Position numbers and translations under genes: made by a program. Below the pieces are notes generated by a model that did not search any database, was not told the origin of the DNA, and saw only the letters and a program-made list of their open reading frames with translations. A stretch of DNA of 64,000 nucleotides from Prorocentrum cordatum (Eukaryota > Sar > Dinophyceae > Prorocentrales > Prorocentraceae): NCBI GenBank assembly GCA_963575745.1, contig CAUYUJ010014560.1:62001-126000 (forward strand), in the 5' to 3' direction. Shown here piece after piece: positions 10,700 through 22,179 of this stretch (its first letter is position 1; every line of letters begins with the position of its first letter).

Positions 10700-11135
10700 G
10701 CCGGGGGAGGAAGGTGGTCGTCGTCGCGACGCGTCGGGCTGCCGTCGCCGTCGCTGTCGCCGCTGTCGCCGTCGCAGTTGCCGGCGCCAACCCGGCGACG
10801 CCGTCGCCGCCGTCGCCGCGACGTCGCCGCGTCGCCGTCGCAGTCGCAGTCGCAGTCGCCAGCGCCGACCCGACGTCGCCGTCGTTGCCGTCGTCGACGC
10901 GATCGTCGCTGCGACGTCGTCGCCGCGTCGTCGTCGTCGTTGTGTCGTCGTCGCCGTATCGTCGTCGTCGTCACGTCGTCGTCGTCGGCCCGTCGGCAAC
11001 GCCGTCCCGTCGTCCCGTCGCCGTCGCTGGCGTCGTCGAGTCTTCGCGACGTCGGCGTCGCCGTCGAGTCGTCGTCGAGTCGTCGGTCGGGTCGTCGAGT
11101 CGTCGTCGTCGTCGTCGTCGTCGTCGATGTCGGCG
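10700..11135. repeat. (GTC)n/(GCC)n microsatellite
   Basis: GTCGTC and GTCGCC repeats run almost without break, upstream of the unknown acidic-protein gene. Ser/Arg/Val-rich frames here are artefacts. Confidence 0.8.
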
Positions 11136-11689
11136 GGCCGGCGGAGGGGCTGAAGGGCCTTGAAGGGGGGCCACGGGACCAGGCGGACAGGAGGGGGGGG
11201 GAGAGGCGGAGCGGAGAGGATGGAGGGATGGGGGGAACCCGGGGACCTGAGCGGATAGGGGAGGCTGGAACTGAGAGAGTTGAAGAGTGGACGAGGGAAC
11301 GAGGGGGCCGAGAGGAAGGAAAGCCCCCCCTGCCTGCGCTGTTGTTTTTTCTCTCATCACCAACTGGTCGTCTGATCTTCGATTCTTCGATGCTTCCTAG
11401 CACTACGTCCACTCGTGGTTCACACGCCACGCCGCGACGGAGCCGCACCACGCACACCTGGCGATCAGCCAGGCTCGCGAGGCGACTCTAGCTTTGACAG
11501 CTCAAAAGAGCTGCTCTGTCTGTCTGCTACACGCAGACGCAGCACCCCCAGTCCTGCCGAATTAATGCGAACGGATCGGGCGATCGCACGCACTCGCCCC
11601 GACCCCCCCGATCGCGTGGACTAGCGCCTCCAGATCCCCACACTCCTCTCAGAGGAGTATGTGAAGGATCTGACAGGCTAAAGTTCACG

Positions 11690-11966
11690 TGGTCAGGGGA
11701 TGGGGACGCGAGTTCACGCGATCGAGGGAGAAAGAGGCCTTGCACAGGATTGGTAGACGCCCCAAGTCCACAGGTGCTGCACGTGTCCACGTGTCGAGCA
11801 TGTGAAACGCTCCGGCGCGAAACGAGTCGTCGTCATTAATCGTTGGCGTCGTCGTCGTCGCCTCGTCATCGCCGTCGTCCAGTCCGAGTCTGTCCTGACA
11901 CGTCGTCGAATCGCTGCTGGGCTCGATTGAATGCTCGACGGGCGGCTCGGGGGGGGGCGCACGCAA
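11690..11966 (-). CDS. Possible exon, unknown
   Basis: This frame has mixed, natural-looking composition: EHSIEPSSDSTTCQDRLGLD, an acidic/Thr stretch, then AGAFHMLDTWTRAAPVDLG. It lies upstream of the acidic-protein gene on the same strand and could be its 5' exon or a separate small gene. Splice sites were not resolved. Confidence 0.25.
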
Positions 11967-12223
11967 GGGGGGTGGCAGTGGCCGGGTGGCCGCAGGGGGG
12001 GGTGGGGGCCGCGCGTCTCTATGTCGCTGATGTTACGGTCACGCACTTCCCTGGCGCCCCGATGTCCCTCCACGAAGCCACCCCACCGTTGCGCCCCCCA
12101 AGTTATGGCAAGTGACTAACGAGCACGTCGAAGCCATGCTGCCAGGCCGCTGAGAAGACATTGCAACTTAACTAAAATTGTAAAATTGCCTGCCCTGATG
12201 CACCGAGTGCGGCCCGAATGCGC

Positions 12224-13087
12224 CTAATACACGAAGTCACGCCCTGACCGCGGGAACTGCAGCTTCCGGAGCCTCCGTAGGTTGCGGAGGCCGCCCGCGT
12301 TGCAAACGTAAGTACAGGGCCTCCAGAGCTTCGCAGGGATGAGTTCCTGGCCGAACGCCCCGCAGGCGGCGCAGAACACAACCGAGCGGTAGGTCTTCAG
12401 GCAGTGTGATTGCTCAACATCGGGCCAGACCGCTGGGCCCGCCTCGGCCCAGAGGGCCCAGGCGGGGCGCCTCGCGACCCAGACAATCCCGTCGTCGCTC
12501 TCGTCGTCGGCGTCGTCGGCGCCCTGTGGGCCGCCGTGCGGGGCGCAAGGGGCGATCGCGAGCGGGCCGGGCTGCTGGTCGGCGTGCGGGACAATCGCGA
12601 GGTCCGGCGCGGGCTGCTCCTGCTCCAGCTCCTCGGGCTCCTCGGGCGCGAACAACGGGGCCACCGCGGCCACCGCGGCGGCCCGCATCACCGCGGAGCG
12701 GTTCAACTCCGGCAACTGCGGCCTGGCCCCGAGAAGCAACGCCGCCACCTGAGGCTGGTCGTCCAGCGGCACCTTCCCCCTCGCGTCGTACTCAAGATTC
12801 ACGAAGCCATGCCCGTGGGCAGAGTCGAAGTGGACTTGGCGGTACGGCCGCGGCTGGCGGTCCTGGCGGTGCACCGCCACCGCCTGCGCAGCAGCGCGCG
12901 GCGAGCGGCTGCGCGCGTCCCGGGCGGCGCGCTGGGCGTCGATCTCGGCGAGGATCACTTCGGTGGGTCTGCCGCCCAGGAAGCGCCCGGGACCCCAGCC
13001 GATCGGGCCCCCGAAGTCAAGCGCCCCGCTCTCCACCTCCACGGTGCAGTCGCTGCTGCGCGCACGTCCACGCTGCGGGGCGGCCAT
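12224..13087 (-). CDS. 287-residue intronless protein with C-terminal Cys motif, probably retroposed
   Basis: A single uninterrupted frame from an ATG at 13087 to a stop at 12224. The N-terminal half is Arg/Ala-rich, the middle is acidic (PEEPEELEQEQP, DDADDESDD), and the C-terminus has HCLKTYR, FCAACGAFG and WRPCTYVC followed by a basic LRRLRKL. The His-x9-Cys-x2-Cys-Gly and distal Cys pattern suggests a small zinc site; I know no named function. The feature that matters is 82 bases upstream, a degenerate dinoflagellate spliced leader in the same orientation. That indicates the gene was copied from a trans-spliced mRNA, which explains the lack of introns. Copy 2 differs by Asp for Gly (base 12438). 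Confidence 0.65.
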   Translation of the reverse strand: MAAPQRGRARSSDCTVEVESGALDFGGPIGWGPGRFLGGRPTEVILAEIDAQRAARDARSRSPRAAAQAVAVHRQDRQPRPYRQVHFDSAHGHGFVNLEYDARGKVPLDDQPQVAALLLGARPQLPELNRSAVMRAAAVAAVAPLFAPEEPEELEQEQPAPDLAIVPHADQQPGPLAIAPCAPHGGPQGADDADDESDDGIVWVARRPAWALWAEAGPAVWPDVEQSHCLKTYRSVVFCAACGAFGQELIPAKLWRPCTYVCNAGGLRNLRRLRKLQFPRSGRDFVY

Positions 13088-13168
13088 GGCCGGATGCCGA
13101 GGAGCCGATGGGCAGATGGGCCGTCGAGGAGTCGAGGCGGCGCGGGCAAGGCGCTGGGCACTGCAAAG

Positions 13169-13190
13169 CCTGAGCCCAAATAGCTACGGA
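13169..13190 (-). other. Relic dinoflagellate spliced-leader sequence
   Basis: Read on the minus strand, this 22-mer matches the dinoflagellate spliced leader (DCCGTAGCCATTTTGGCTCAAG) at 19 of 22 positions. It differs at positions 9 (T for C), 14 (G for T) and 21 (G for A). It is in the same orientation as the gene starting at 13087 and 82 bases upstream of its ATG. Relic leaders are a recognised mark of mRNA retroposition in dinoflagellates. Confidence 0.75.
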
Positions 13191-13261
13191 GACATGGAGA
13201 CACACGACGCGGCCCGACGGCCGCGGCGAGGCAACGAGAATCGCGACAGGGTCCAGGAGGT

Positions 13262-13480
13262 CAGTCCAGTCAGTCTGTCAGCTCTGTCAGCTCTGTAGCT
13301 CAGTTCAGTTCAGTCAGTCAGTCAATCAGTCAATCATCAATTTCATCAATCAGATAAATCATCAATCAGTCAGTCAGTCAGCAGCCAGACAGCCAGACAG
13401 CAGTCAGTCAGTCAGCCAGTCATTCAGTTAGTCAGACGACTCTCGGCCCCAGTTCAGTCTCAGTCAGTCAGCGTGTCAGT
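13262..13480. repeat. CAGT/CAAT tetranucleotide microsatellite
   Basis: Runs of GTCAGTCAGTCA with CAAT and CAGC variants. Non-coding. Confidence 0.8.
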
Positions 13481-14021
13481 TCATCAACTCCGCCCGTTCT
13501 TGTGTTCCCCCCCTCGTGGCATCTCTTCTGTTATTCCACCATTTGCTAGCAGTCGGTCGGCCCGTCCGCCCGTCCGCCCATACGAGGTCGACGTCATGGG
13601 GATCAACGGCGCAACGACCACGAGGTAGCCAGCGAGCCAGGCAGGGCGGGAGGGGAGGAGGGAAGGAGGGGAGGAGAGGAGGGGAGTCCGGGAGGAGGGG
13701 AGGGGGGGCGGCGGGGGGAGGGGGAAGGGAGGATGAAGGGATGAGACGAGACGGGAGGGAGGGGGGGGCGAGGACGCGATGACGTCGCTATTGCTGCCGC
13801 CGACGCGCCGACGCCACCGCTCCCGCCGCCCCCCCCCTTCCCGTCCCTCTCCATCTCTCCACCCCCTGCCAGCCGCCCATCCACCCTTCCCATCCACATC
13901 CACACCCCTGCCCATGCCCATTCTGCCCACCCTTCCCCCTCTACCCCCTACCCACCCTCCCACTTATCATCTCCTCATCCCCTCCACATCATGTGGGACT
14001 CCACATCCCCAAATTCATCAA
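13481..14021. other. Spacer, no gene seen
   Basis: Holds GGA/GGGA-rich (13645-13770) and CCT/CCA-rich (13800-13990) simple sequence between two minus-strand genes. Confidence 0.5.
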
Positions 14022-14733
14022 TCAAATCCCCCCTCGGAGCGGCGGCAGGAAGGAAGGCGGCCAGCGAGCCTCGTCGATGCCGCCTGCCGCGCCGCCTGCC
14101 TTGAACTCGTGCTCCAACTCGTGCATCATGTCGGCGTCGGACACGTCGCCGTCGGCCCAGAACGCAGCGCCGCCCGCGCCGCCCGGGGCAAGGGGGGGCC
14201 CAGCGCCGCCGCCGACAGGGCCGCCACCACCACCGCCGCCACCTTCTCCTCCTCCTCCACCACCTCCTCCACCGCCGCCTCCGCGTGGGGGTCGATCGTC
14301 CTTGTCCGCCGTGAGAACGACCTCCGATGCCTCCAGCACAAACTTCCCTAGCGGCCCATCATCACCAGACTCGCCTGCATCATCCCACAACCACTGGACG
14401 ACGTGCTTCACAACGTGGGCACGACCACCAAGCTTAGCATCGTCATGAAGCTCACAGAGAACGTCCCACGACATGTCAAAAGCAAGTGGGTCGTGGAATC
14501 TGAAGTATCTGTCACCACCGTCACCGACAGCAATCACGCTCGCGACTGCGAGCGTCGTTTCAGTGAAATTCTTATCGACCGGCAAGTACACGAAAGAACG
14601 TTCTTTACACATCATGAGACCGCCTGCCAAGTCACCAAGCTCACGCGAGAAACACACCGTGCAATCAATGGCAGGGAAAGCTTTGTGCAACTGGCGCCTG
14701 TAGTGGCAGATCAACAACTGCACGACCGGTGGG
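14022..14733 (-). CDS. 3' end of the hAT-like gene, cut by the gap
   Basis: This encodes the last 237 residues of the gene whose full form ends at 26647; the sequence is the same as 26647-27358. It begins at the contig edge inside PPVVQLLICHYRR, runs through RSFVYLPVDKNF and DMSWDVLCELHDDAK, and ends with a Gly-rich tract and DADMMHELEHEF. Its upstream exons are missing because the contig stops. Confidence 0.6.
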
Positions 14734-14833
14734 NNNNNNNNNNNNNNNNNNNNNNNNNNNNNNNNNNNNNNNNNNNNNNNNNNNNNNNNNNNNNNNNNNN
14801 NNNNNNNNNNNNNNNNNNNNNNNNNNNNNNNNN
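14734..14833. other. Assembly gap of 100 N
   Basis: Exactly 100 N, the usual placeholder for a scaffold join of unknown size. The two sides are not contiguous in the matching copies, so no frame should be read across it. Confidence 0.99.
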
Positions 14834-17060
14834 CCCTCGCGAGGCTGCATAGGGAGTCGTGCGCCCAGCTCATGAGGTCCGCCAAGGAGCGCACCACTGG
14901 CTGCTCCGCCCACGACACGCCGACCTCGCTGAGGTCGTTCCAGGAAGGGCCCGTGACCAGACCGCCAGGGGCGCCGCGCGGCCCACCGACAGCGCCTGGC
15001 GGCAAAGTCAGCGGGGTCTGCGGTGCAGCCTGCGGGGCAGATCCCGACCCGCCGCCGCCTTCGACATGGTCCCATGAGTCCCATAACGAATCGTAAAGAC
15101 GCTCCATCTCATCGTCGTCAGTGAAGGCCGCGGCGGCAGGGGCGGCCTGAGGCTGTGGTGGCGATGGCGATGGCGCTGTGCCGCCTGCCGTTGCCTCGGC
15201 CGCCTCAGCCTCAGCCGCTGGCAACGCTGGCGACGGAATGACTGCGGTGGCCGCGGTGGTCGCGGACGTGGCAGACTGCAACGCTTCGGCCAGCGACACC
15301 TGCGACGTGGCATCGGCTGCAGATGCCGAGGCTCCCGCCTCCGCTGCTGACGTGGCTGCCGCGGGCGCTGCGCGCGGCGGCCCGCGAGGCAGCTGCTCGG
15401 GCACCTGCGTGGGCGGCGCGGCAGCAGCCGCGGCGGCTGGCATGACTGACATGGCTGGAACAGTCTCCTCCCGTCCTGCGGCGACGGCCCCGGCGGGCGG
15501 CACAAGTGGGCCCGCGGCGCCGCCGTCGGCTGCGTCGGCCGCGACCTGCTCCTCATCGCCGCCTGCGGCGACGGCTGCTGGCGCTGCCGGCGCCAGCGGA
15601 GCCGCGCCGCTGTCGGCGGCCGTGGCTGGGGCAGCCCGGGCATCCCCGAGGGCGACCTCCCCCTCGCATCCTGCGGCGACGGCCGGCGGTGCAAGCGGTG
15701 CTTCCAGTGCTTCGGCTCTGGCGGCTGCGGCCGCAGCATCCTCCTCGCCGCCTGCCGCCACGCCGCGCCCGGTGGCCGCGGCTGGGACGACATCTCCGTC
15801 GCGCCCGGCGCATCCAGCAGCAGCGACGGCAGCGACGGCTGGCGACCCAAGTGGGGCGGCAGCCCACGAATGGCGGAGGCTGGCGGCCCAAGTGGCTGCC
15901 AACTCGGTTGCGTCCAGCGGAGTCGCCCCGCGGTCGGCGGCCACGGCTGGGACTGCTGCCGGGGCCGCTGGGACTTCCGCCGCGACATCTGGCAGCTCAG
16001 GATGGGTCGCGTCGCTCGCGGCGACCTCCTCGGACTCCTCGGCCTCTCCGCCGCCTGCGGCGACGGCTGCCAGCGCAGGCGGGGCCGGCGGAGCCGCGGC
16101 GCATGGGGCAGCCCCCTCGCGCGCATCGCGCCCTGCTGGCGGCGACGCAGCTGCGTGGGCAGCGACCGCCGCGTCGCCAGTGGCGACGGCTGCCAGCGTC
16201 GACGGAGGCGCGCCGCTCTCGGCGGGAATGGCTGCCATAGCATCGCGATCCTCGTGCCCCTCGCAGCCTCCGGCGACGGCTGGCAGCGCAAGTGGGATCG
16301 CGTGGGGACCCACGGCCGACTCGCCGCCTGCGACAACGGCCGCCGGCGTCGGCGGGGACGCGCCGCTTCCGCCGGCATCACCGTGGGCATCACCGTCGCG
16401 CCCCTCGCGACCTGCAGCGACGGCTGGCGGCGCAAGTGGGGCCGCGTCGCCGTCGCCATCATCGCCGCGCCCCCCGCGGCCTGCAGCGATCAGCGGAGGC
16501 GCGCCGCTGAACATCTCGTCCCCAGCGACACCGGCCGCCGCCGCCGCTGAGGCAGCGCGGGCTGCGCTGCTCTCGCCGCTCTCGCCGGCGACACCCGCGA
16601 CGCTCAGGTCGCGCTCGGCGCCCATGGCGCGAGCTGCTGGCGTCGGCAGCTGCTCAGACGGCACCGGCGCTGCCAGCGGGGGCCCCGACCCAGCATCGAG
16701 CATGTGGCAGAGCGCGCCCTCGACGGTCGGCACGCCGGCGGCGGCGCCCTCCGCGTCGCGCCTAGCGCGCTTGGCGCGCAGGCGGTCAAGCACTGACCCC
16801 GTCCTTGCAGCCAGGCGGGCCACCACCTCCCCGTCGGAGTCGGCGGCGTCGGCGGCGGTGCCAGCGTCGTCGCCGCCGCCCGACGGCGACGCGCGCAAGC
16901 GGCGACGCCCTCCACGAGCTCCACCGCCCGAGGCGCTAGCCGAGGCAGCACCTCGCCCTCGTCCTCGTGCGCGCCCACGCCCATCTCCTGGCGCCTGGGC
17001 ATCTGGCGCCTGGGCGAGCGGCGTCGGCGGTTTCAGCTGCTGCTGCCCCTTCTTCGCCAT
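14834..17060 (-). CDS. Methyltransferase gene, 5' part only (second copy)
   Basis: Identical in frame to the gene at 882-4466 from the ATG at 17060 up to SLCSLAR, then cut by the gap. It therefore contains only the Ala/Pro-rich N-terminus and none of motifs I-X. One residue differs (His for Arg, base 16384). Apparent fusion to the sequence on the other side of the gap is an artefact. It probably represents the same locus as the first copy. Confidence 0.7.
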
Positions 17061-17160
17061 GACACGACGCGGCGGTGCGCCGCAGGAGCGCGAGGAGTGG
17101 CAGGAGTGGCGCAATATCACGCAATCTCGCAATCTCTCTCGCTGAAACGGCAGCGGTGGG

Positions 17161-18315
17161 CGAGGTGGCGATGACGGCGTTGACGGGCAAGGAGAGGAAG
17201 GAGGATCGGCGGACTAGACGACTGGTAGAGCAACGGTGACCGGCGCGACCGATGGGCCGGAGGAGCGGAGGAGGCGAGGCTGAGAGGTGGGGGAAGGATA
17301 CGGGGAGCACGGTAGGACGAGGAGGAGGAGGAGGTAAAAGGTGCAAGGAGGAGGAGGAGGAGTAGGAGGAGGAGGAGGAGAGGAGCAGAAGGAGAAGGAG
17401 GAGGAGGAGGAGGAGAGGAGGAGAGGAGGAGAAGGAGGAGGAGGAGGAGGAGGAGGAGGGGGAGGAGGAGGAGAGTCGGAGAGGAGATGGAGGAGGAGGA
17501 CAGGAGGAGGACAAGGAGTACGCCTCGAGTGCGACGAGGACGGCTGCCGATGACGACTCGACGACGACGACGACGACGACGACTCGACGACGACGACGAC
17601 GACGACGGCGACGAGACGACGAGGGGGGGGGTGAGGAGGGGGCGGTGGCGACGAGAGCAGGCATATAGTACAATAGGGCGGCAGGGGTCGGGGCATGACG
17701 GGCGAACGGAGGTCGGAGGCGACGGTCGGAGGTCTGAGAAGTCTGAGGACGAGCGGGGGGGAGGAGCGGGGCCCGGGGTCTGATTCGCGGCGACCGGTGA
17801 GGAGGGAAGAGGAGAAGGAGGGGGAGGAGGAGGAGGAGGAGGCTGAGGGAGGAGGATGAGCACGAGAAGGAGGTAAGGGGATAATGGGGGGGTAAGGGTG
17901 GGGGAGGAGGAGGAGGCGGAGGAGGGCCACCGAGCCGCCGACGGCGGTGACGACGACGGCGACGACGCGGCGGCGACGACGACGTCGGGAACGACGACGC
18001 CGACAACACGACCACGACCACGGCGACGACTCACGACGACCACGCCACGACGACCACGGCTGGCACGTCACGACGACCACGGTCACGACGGTCACGAGCT
18101 GAGTCACGACCGCACCGACGACGACTACCACGACGACGAGGGCGTCGTGACGACGGCGACGACGCCCGCGACGACCACGACGACACGACGACGAACGACG
18201 ACGACCGACAACGAACGACGACCACGACGACGAGGACGTCGTGATGACGGCGACGACGCCCACGACGACCACGACAACACGACGACGAACGACGACGGCC
18301 GGACGACCGACGACG

Positions 18316-18369
<54 letters not shown>

Positions 18370-18529
18370 TCGACGACGACGCACACTGGCGCGCGGCGCG
18401 CGGGCCGCGGCGACGGGCCTCCGCCAGGGCCGCCAGCGCCGCCAGCGCCGCCGCCGGCGCCAGCATCAGCACCGCCGCCAGCACCAGCAGGCGGCCTGTC
18501 GGGCGGGTGTAGGGGGGGGGGGGGGGGTA
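17161..18529. repeat. GGA and GAC microsatellites (second copy)
   Basis: Equivalent to 4567-5935, with a few single-base differences such as 17694 (C for T). Confidence 0.8.
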
Positions 18530-18588
18530 TATAACATAAACATATCATATACATATATTGTATGTACTGACTGTATACACACAGCATC

Positions 18589-18899
18589 ATAAACTGGTGA
18601 AGCACTTCACCGTTTTAAGTTGAAATGGTGAAGTGCTTCACGAGAATCGTTGCATTATTATATACATAACATCAAAACGGTGAAGCAATTCACCGTTTCA
18701 TATTAAAACCGTGAAGTGCTTCACAAAAATCGTTGGTTTATAATATACATAACAACAAAACGGTGAAGCAATTCACCGTTTTATATTAAAACCGTGAAGT
18801 GCTTCACGAAAACCGTTGATTTATAATATACATAACAACAAAACGGTGAAGTACTTCACAGTTTTCATGTAAAACTGCGAAGTGCTTCACCGTTTTGGG
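18589..18899. repeat. AT-rich 83-bp hairpin repeat (second copy)
   Basis: Matches 5995-6305. Confidence 0.85.
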
Positions 18900-20285
18900 T
18901 GGTGGATGGGGTCGATTTGGCGAAGTGCTTCGCGGTTTTGGGTGATGGGGGGGGGTCGGTTTTGCGAAGTGATTCGCGGTTTTGGGTGTTGGGGGTCAGT
19001 TTGGTGAAGTGCTTCACGGTTTGGGGTGATGGGGGGGTCGGTTTGGTGAAGTGCTTCGCGGTTTTGGGTGGCGGGGGGGGGGTCGGTATGGTGAAGTGTT
19101 TCGCGGTTTGGGGTGGTGGGGGTGGTCGGTCGGTTTGGCGAAGTGATTCGCGGGTTTGGGCCTGTTGCGGCGGGGGGGGGGGGCGTGGTTTGGTTGAATA
19201 GTAGCTTCGCGGTTTTGCGGGGTGGGGGGGTGGTTTGTTTTTGGTCAAGGGCTTCACGGTTTGCGGGCGATGGGGATTCGGAGTTGCGAAAGTGCTTCGC
19301 GGTTTGGCTGTTCAGAAGGGGAGGGGGGGTCGGTTTGGCGAAGTTGATTCCGCGGTTGACTGGAGTGGTGGGGCCGGGGGTCGGTTTGGTGAAGTGCTTC
19401 GCGGTTTTGGTTGCCATGGGGTCGGTTTGGTGAAGTGCTTCGCGGTTTTGGGTGCGGGGGGGGTCAGTTTGGCGAAGTGATTCACTGTTTGGGGTGGTGG
19501 GGGTGCTTCACGGTTTTTGGTTGTCAGGGGGGCCGGTTTGGCGAAGTGCTTCGCGGTGTTGGGTGGTGGGGGGGGTGGGGGTCGGTTTTGTGAAGTGCTT
19601 CGCGGTTTTGGTTGTCAGGGGGGGAGGGCGGGTTGGTGAAGTGCTTCGCGGTTTCGGGTGCGGGGGGGGGTCAGTTTGGTGAAGTGACTCACTGTTTGGG
19701 GTGGTGGGGGGTCGGTTTGGCGAAGCGCTTCGCGGTTTTGGGTGCCGGGCGGGGGGGTTGGACGGGTCGGTTTGGTGAAGTGCTTCGCGGTTTTGGGTGG
19801 TGGAGGGGTCGGGTTGGCGAAGTGCGTCGCGGTGTTGGGTGATGGGGTGGTCGGTTTGGTGAAGTGCTTCACGGTTTTGGGTGGCAGGACGGTTGGTTCG
19901 GGGACGTGCGTCGTGATTTTGGGTGCTGGGTGGGAGGAAGGGTCGGTTTGGCGAAGTGATTCGCGGTCTGGGGTGGTTGGGATGGGCGGGGGGGCGGGGT
20001 CGGGTTGGTGAAGTGCTTCGCGGTTTGGGGTGGTGGGAGGGTCGGTGTTGTGAAGCGGTTCGCTGTGTTGGGAGGTGGGAAGGGTCGGTTTGGTGAAATG
20101 CTTCGCGGTTTTGGGTGGTGGGGTGATCGGTTTGGTGAAGTGCTTCGCGGTTGTGGGTGGTTGTGGGGGCGGTTTGGTGAAGTGTTTCGCGGGTTTGGGT
20201 GCGGGGGTGGTCGATGTGGTGAAGTGCTTCACAGTTTTGGGTGTCGGGAGAGTCGGTTTGGCGAAGTGAATCGCTGTTGTGGGTG
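18899..20285. repeat. G-rich GAAGTGCTTC palindrome array (second copy)
   Basis: Matches 6305-7660 except for 19154-19385. There, scattered one- to several-base insertions disrupt the palindromes, for example GAAGTTGATTCCGCGG where copy 1 has GAAGTGATTCGCGG. Confidence 0.85.
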
Positions 20286-20317
20286 GTGGGTTGGTATCAG
20301 TACCATCCGACCCAGCA

Positions 20318-20348
20318 CCATCATCACCATCACCACCACCATCACCAC

Positions 20349-20387
<39 letters not shown>

Positions 20388-20388
20388 G
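20318..20388. repeat. (CAT)n microsatellite (second copy)
   Basis: Equivalent to 7693-7763. Confidence 0.8.
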
Positions 20389-20742
20389 TCATCCCTTCTC
20401 GTCGCGTCCCCGGCGTTTGCTGCGGGCGGGCGGCGGGCGGGCGGCTAGCGCGCGCCTGTCCGCAGGTTGTGTACATCATTAGCATGAGCAGCATGATCAT
20501 CATGATGATCAGGAGGCCTGGCACCGTGCACCGGCGGCGCCGGCCGCCCGGCAGCCGGCGGGCAGGCGGGTGGCAGGCGGCGGGGCTGAGGTCGACGGAG
20601 CGACGGAGCAGCGGAGCCGATGCACACCGGAGCGCCGGAGCAACAGGGACAGCCCAAGGACAGCGGAGCGGGTGAGCACGGTGAGTGGGTGAGTGTGGGG
20701 GTTGAGACACGTGGAGCACGAAGGACACGACGAGGCGTCGAG

Positions 20743-20751
20743 AGATAGAGA

Positions 20752-20800
<49 letters not shown>

Positions 20801-20915
20801 CACGAGAGAGAGAGAGAGAGAGGGCACGATAGAGAGAGAGAGAGAGAGGGCGAGAGACTAGAGAGCGAGCGAGGGATAGCGAGAGGGAGAGCGAGAGAGA
20901 GATAGAGAGGGGGGA
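20743..20915. repeat. (GA)n microsatellite (second copy)
   Basis: Equivalent to 8118-8290. Confidence 0.85.
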
Positions 20916-21149
20916 AGTCCCGAAGTCCGAAGTCCCGAGGAGGGAAGAGGGGGGGAGGGGGAGGGACATGATTATGACACAAAATGCCTGGCTGCCCTGT
21001 CGCGCCTGTCGGAAGGGAAGCGAGGGTGGGCGGAAGGAGAGCGGAGGCATCGCTGAGCTGGCCCAGACCCTACCTGCAACCGGCCCGCCCACCTGTCCCC
21101 CTGCCCCCCGTTCGCCGCCCCCAATACTGGCCTCGAGGGCCTCGGACGC

Positions 21150-21485
21150 TCACTCGTGGACGCGGCGGTCCGCGTACATCATATGCCTACACAGGTGGCA
21201 GAGTTGGACCCCGAGGGGGCCGACGTTCATCCAGTCGCAGAACCAGTTGTCAGCGTCCGGGGGGCGCCTCCCGTCCAGCGTTCCACTGATCTGCGTGGAG
21301 AGCAGCTGGCCACAGGAGTCGTGGAACGTGAGCAAGCACAGAGCGCACTCGCGGGCTGTCTCCGCTGAGTCTGACAGATCCGTCTCGCACAAGCAGCACA
21401 CATTGAGGGAGGCAGTGTCAGATTCGCCAACTGCGAATGCGAGCTCCGCCATCCGCTTCAACCTGCCAGGCGGCCAGGCGACCAT
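21150..21485 (-). CDS. Small PHD-like zinc-finger protein (second copy)
   Basis: Same frame and ligand residues as 8525-8860. It differs by one residue, Leu in place of Val between the CALC and H-x2-C ligands (base 21332, G for C). The Cys/His ligands are untouched. Confidence 0.5.
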   Translation of the reverse strand: MVAWPPGRLKRMAELAFAVGESDTASLNVCCLCETDLSDSAETARECALCLLTFHDSCGQLLSTQISGTLDGRRPPDADNWFCDWMNVGPLGVQLCHLCRHMMYADRRVHE

Positions 21486-22179
21486 ACCCCCTCAACTCCT
21501 CAACTCCTCAACACCCCTACCCCCCCCTGACTCCTCCACAGCTCACACGTCCTATGAGGCCGCCTCATCCCCGTCCCTCCCCCCTCCCTCGGCCCCTCGG
21601 GCCCTCTTGCGTGCCCCCTGGGGTCCCGCCGCACTTGGTATCTTGGCATCCCCTCATCCTGGCCAGGTCCCTCCTTCCTCCGCCTCCTCAGGCCGCCTCC
21701 TCCCCATCGGGCCGCCGCTGGGCCTCCTGGCGGGTTTGCTGCTGGCTGGAGCCTAACGATGCTACGCATGCTATGCAGCCATGCCGCTATGCCTATGCCA
21801 TCTGCTGCTGATACGCTGAACGCCTCAACGCACTACCCGAAAGGACGCGGCCAACCAGCCATCCAGCCAGTCCCACCCAACCACCAGCCAGCCTGCAAGC
21901 CGAACATATCATACTGTGGTGATCTGCGAGGACAGGGTGGCGGTGGTGGGTCCAGACAAACCCCCAAACCCCTGGGCGACGCCGCCATCGCTTGCTGGGG
22001 GGGGATGGGGCAAATAGTAAAGCACATGGCGCTATTAGGCTATTGGTGCAAGCATCCAAACAAACCGATCCTATTGACCTATTGACTCTATTGACCCATA
22101 CAATTTGGCAAAGCCTTTGGCGAGGTGGTGGAGGGGTGCGGGGCCCGGGGGGCGGCGTCGGCGGGGGGGGGGACCGGGG

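Larger units (their letters stand above)
2240..14733. repeat. Copy 1 of a 12.5-kb near-identical direct duplication
   Basis: This block is repeated at 14834-27358. It begins with ccctcgcgaggctgc and ends with cacgaccggtggg, directly against the N gap. The offset is 12594 before about 6.56 kb and 12625 after it, because copy 2 is 31 bases longer in a noisy stretch. Outside that stretch I found only about ten single-base differences, for example at 3790, 5100, 5518, 8521, 8558, 8707 and 12438. Most likely these are overlapping contig ends, or two haplotypes, that were not merged. Confidence 0.9.

Noticed and set aside
14022-17132. 1036-residue fusion of methyltransferase N-terminus with the hAT-like C-terminus
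   Set aside because: The frame runs through 100 N; the two halves belong to different genes in the ungapped copies.
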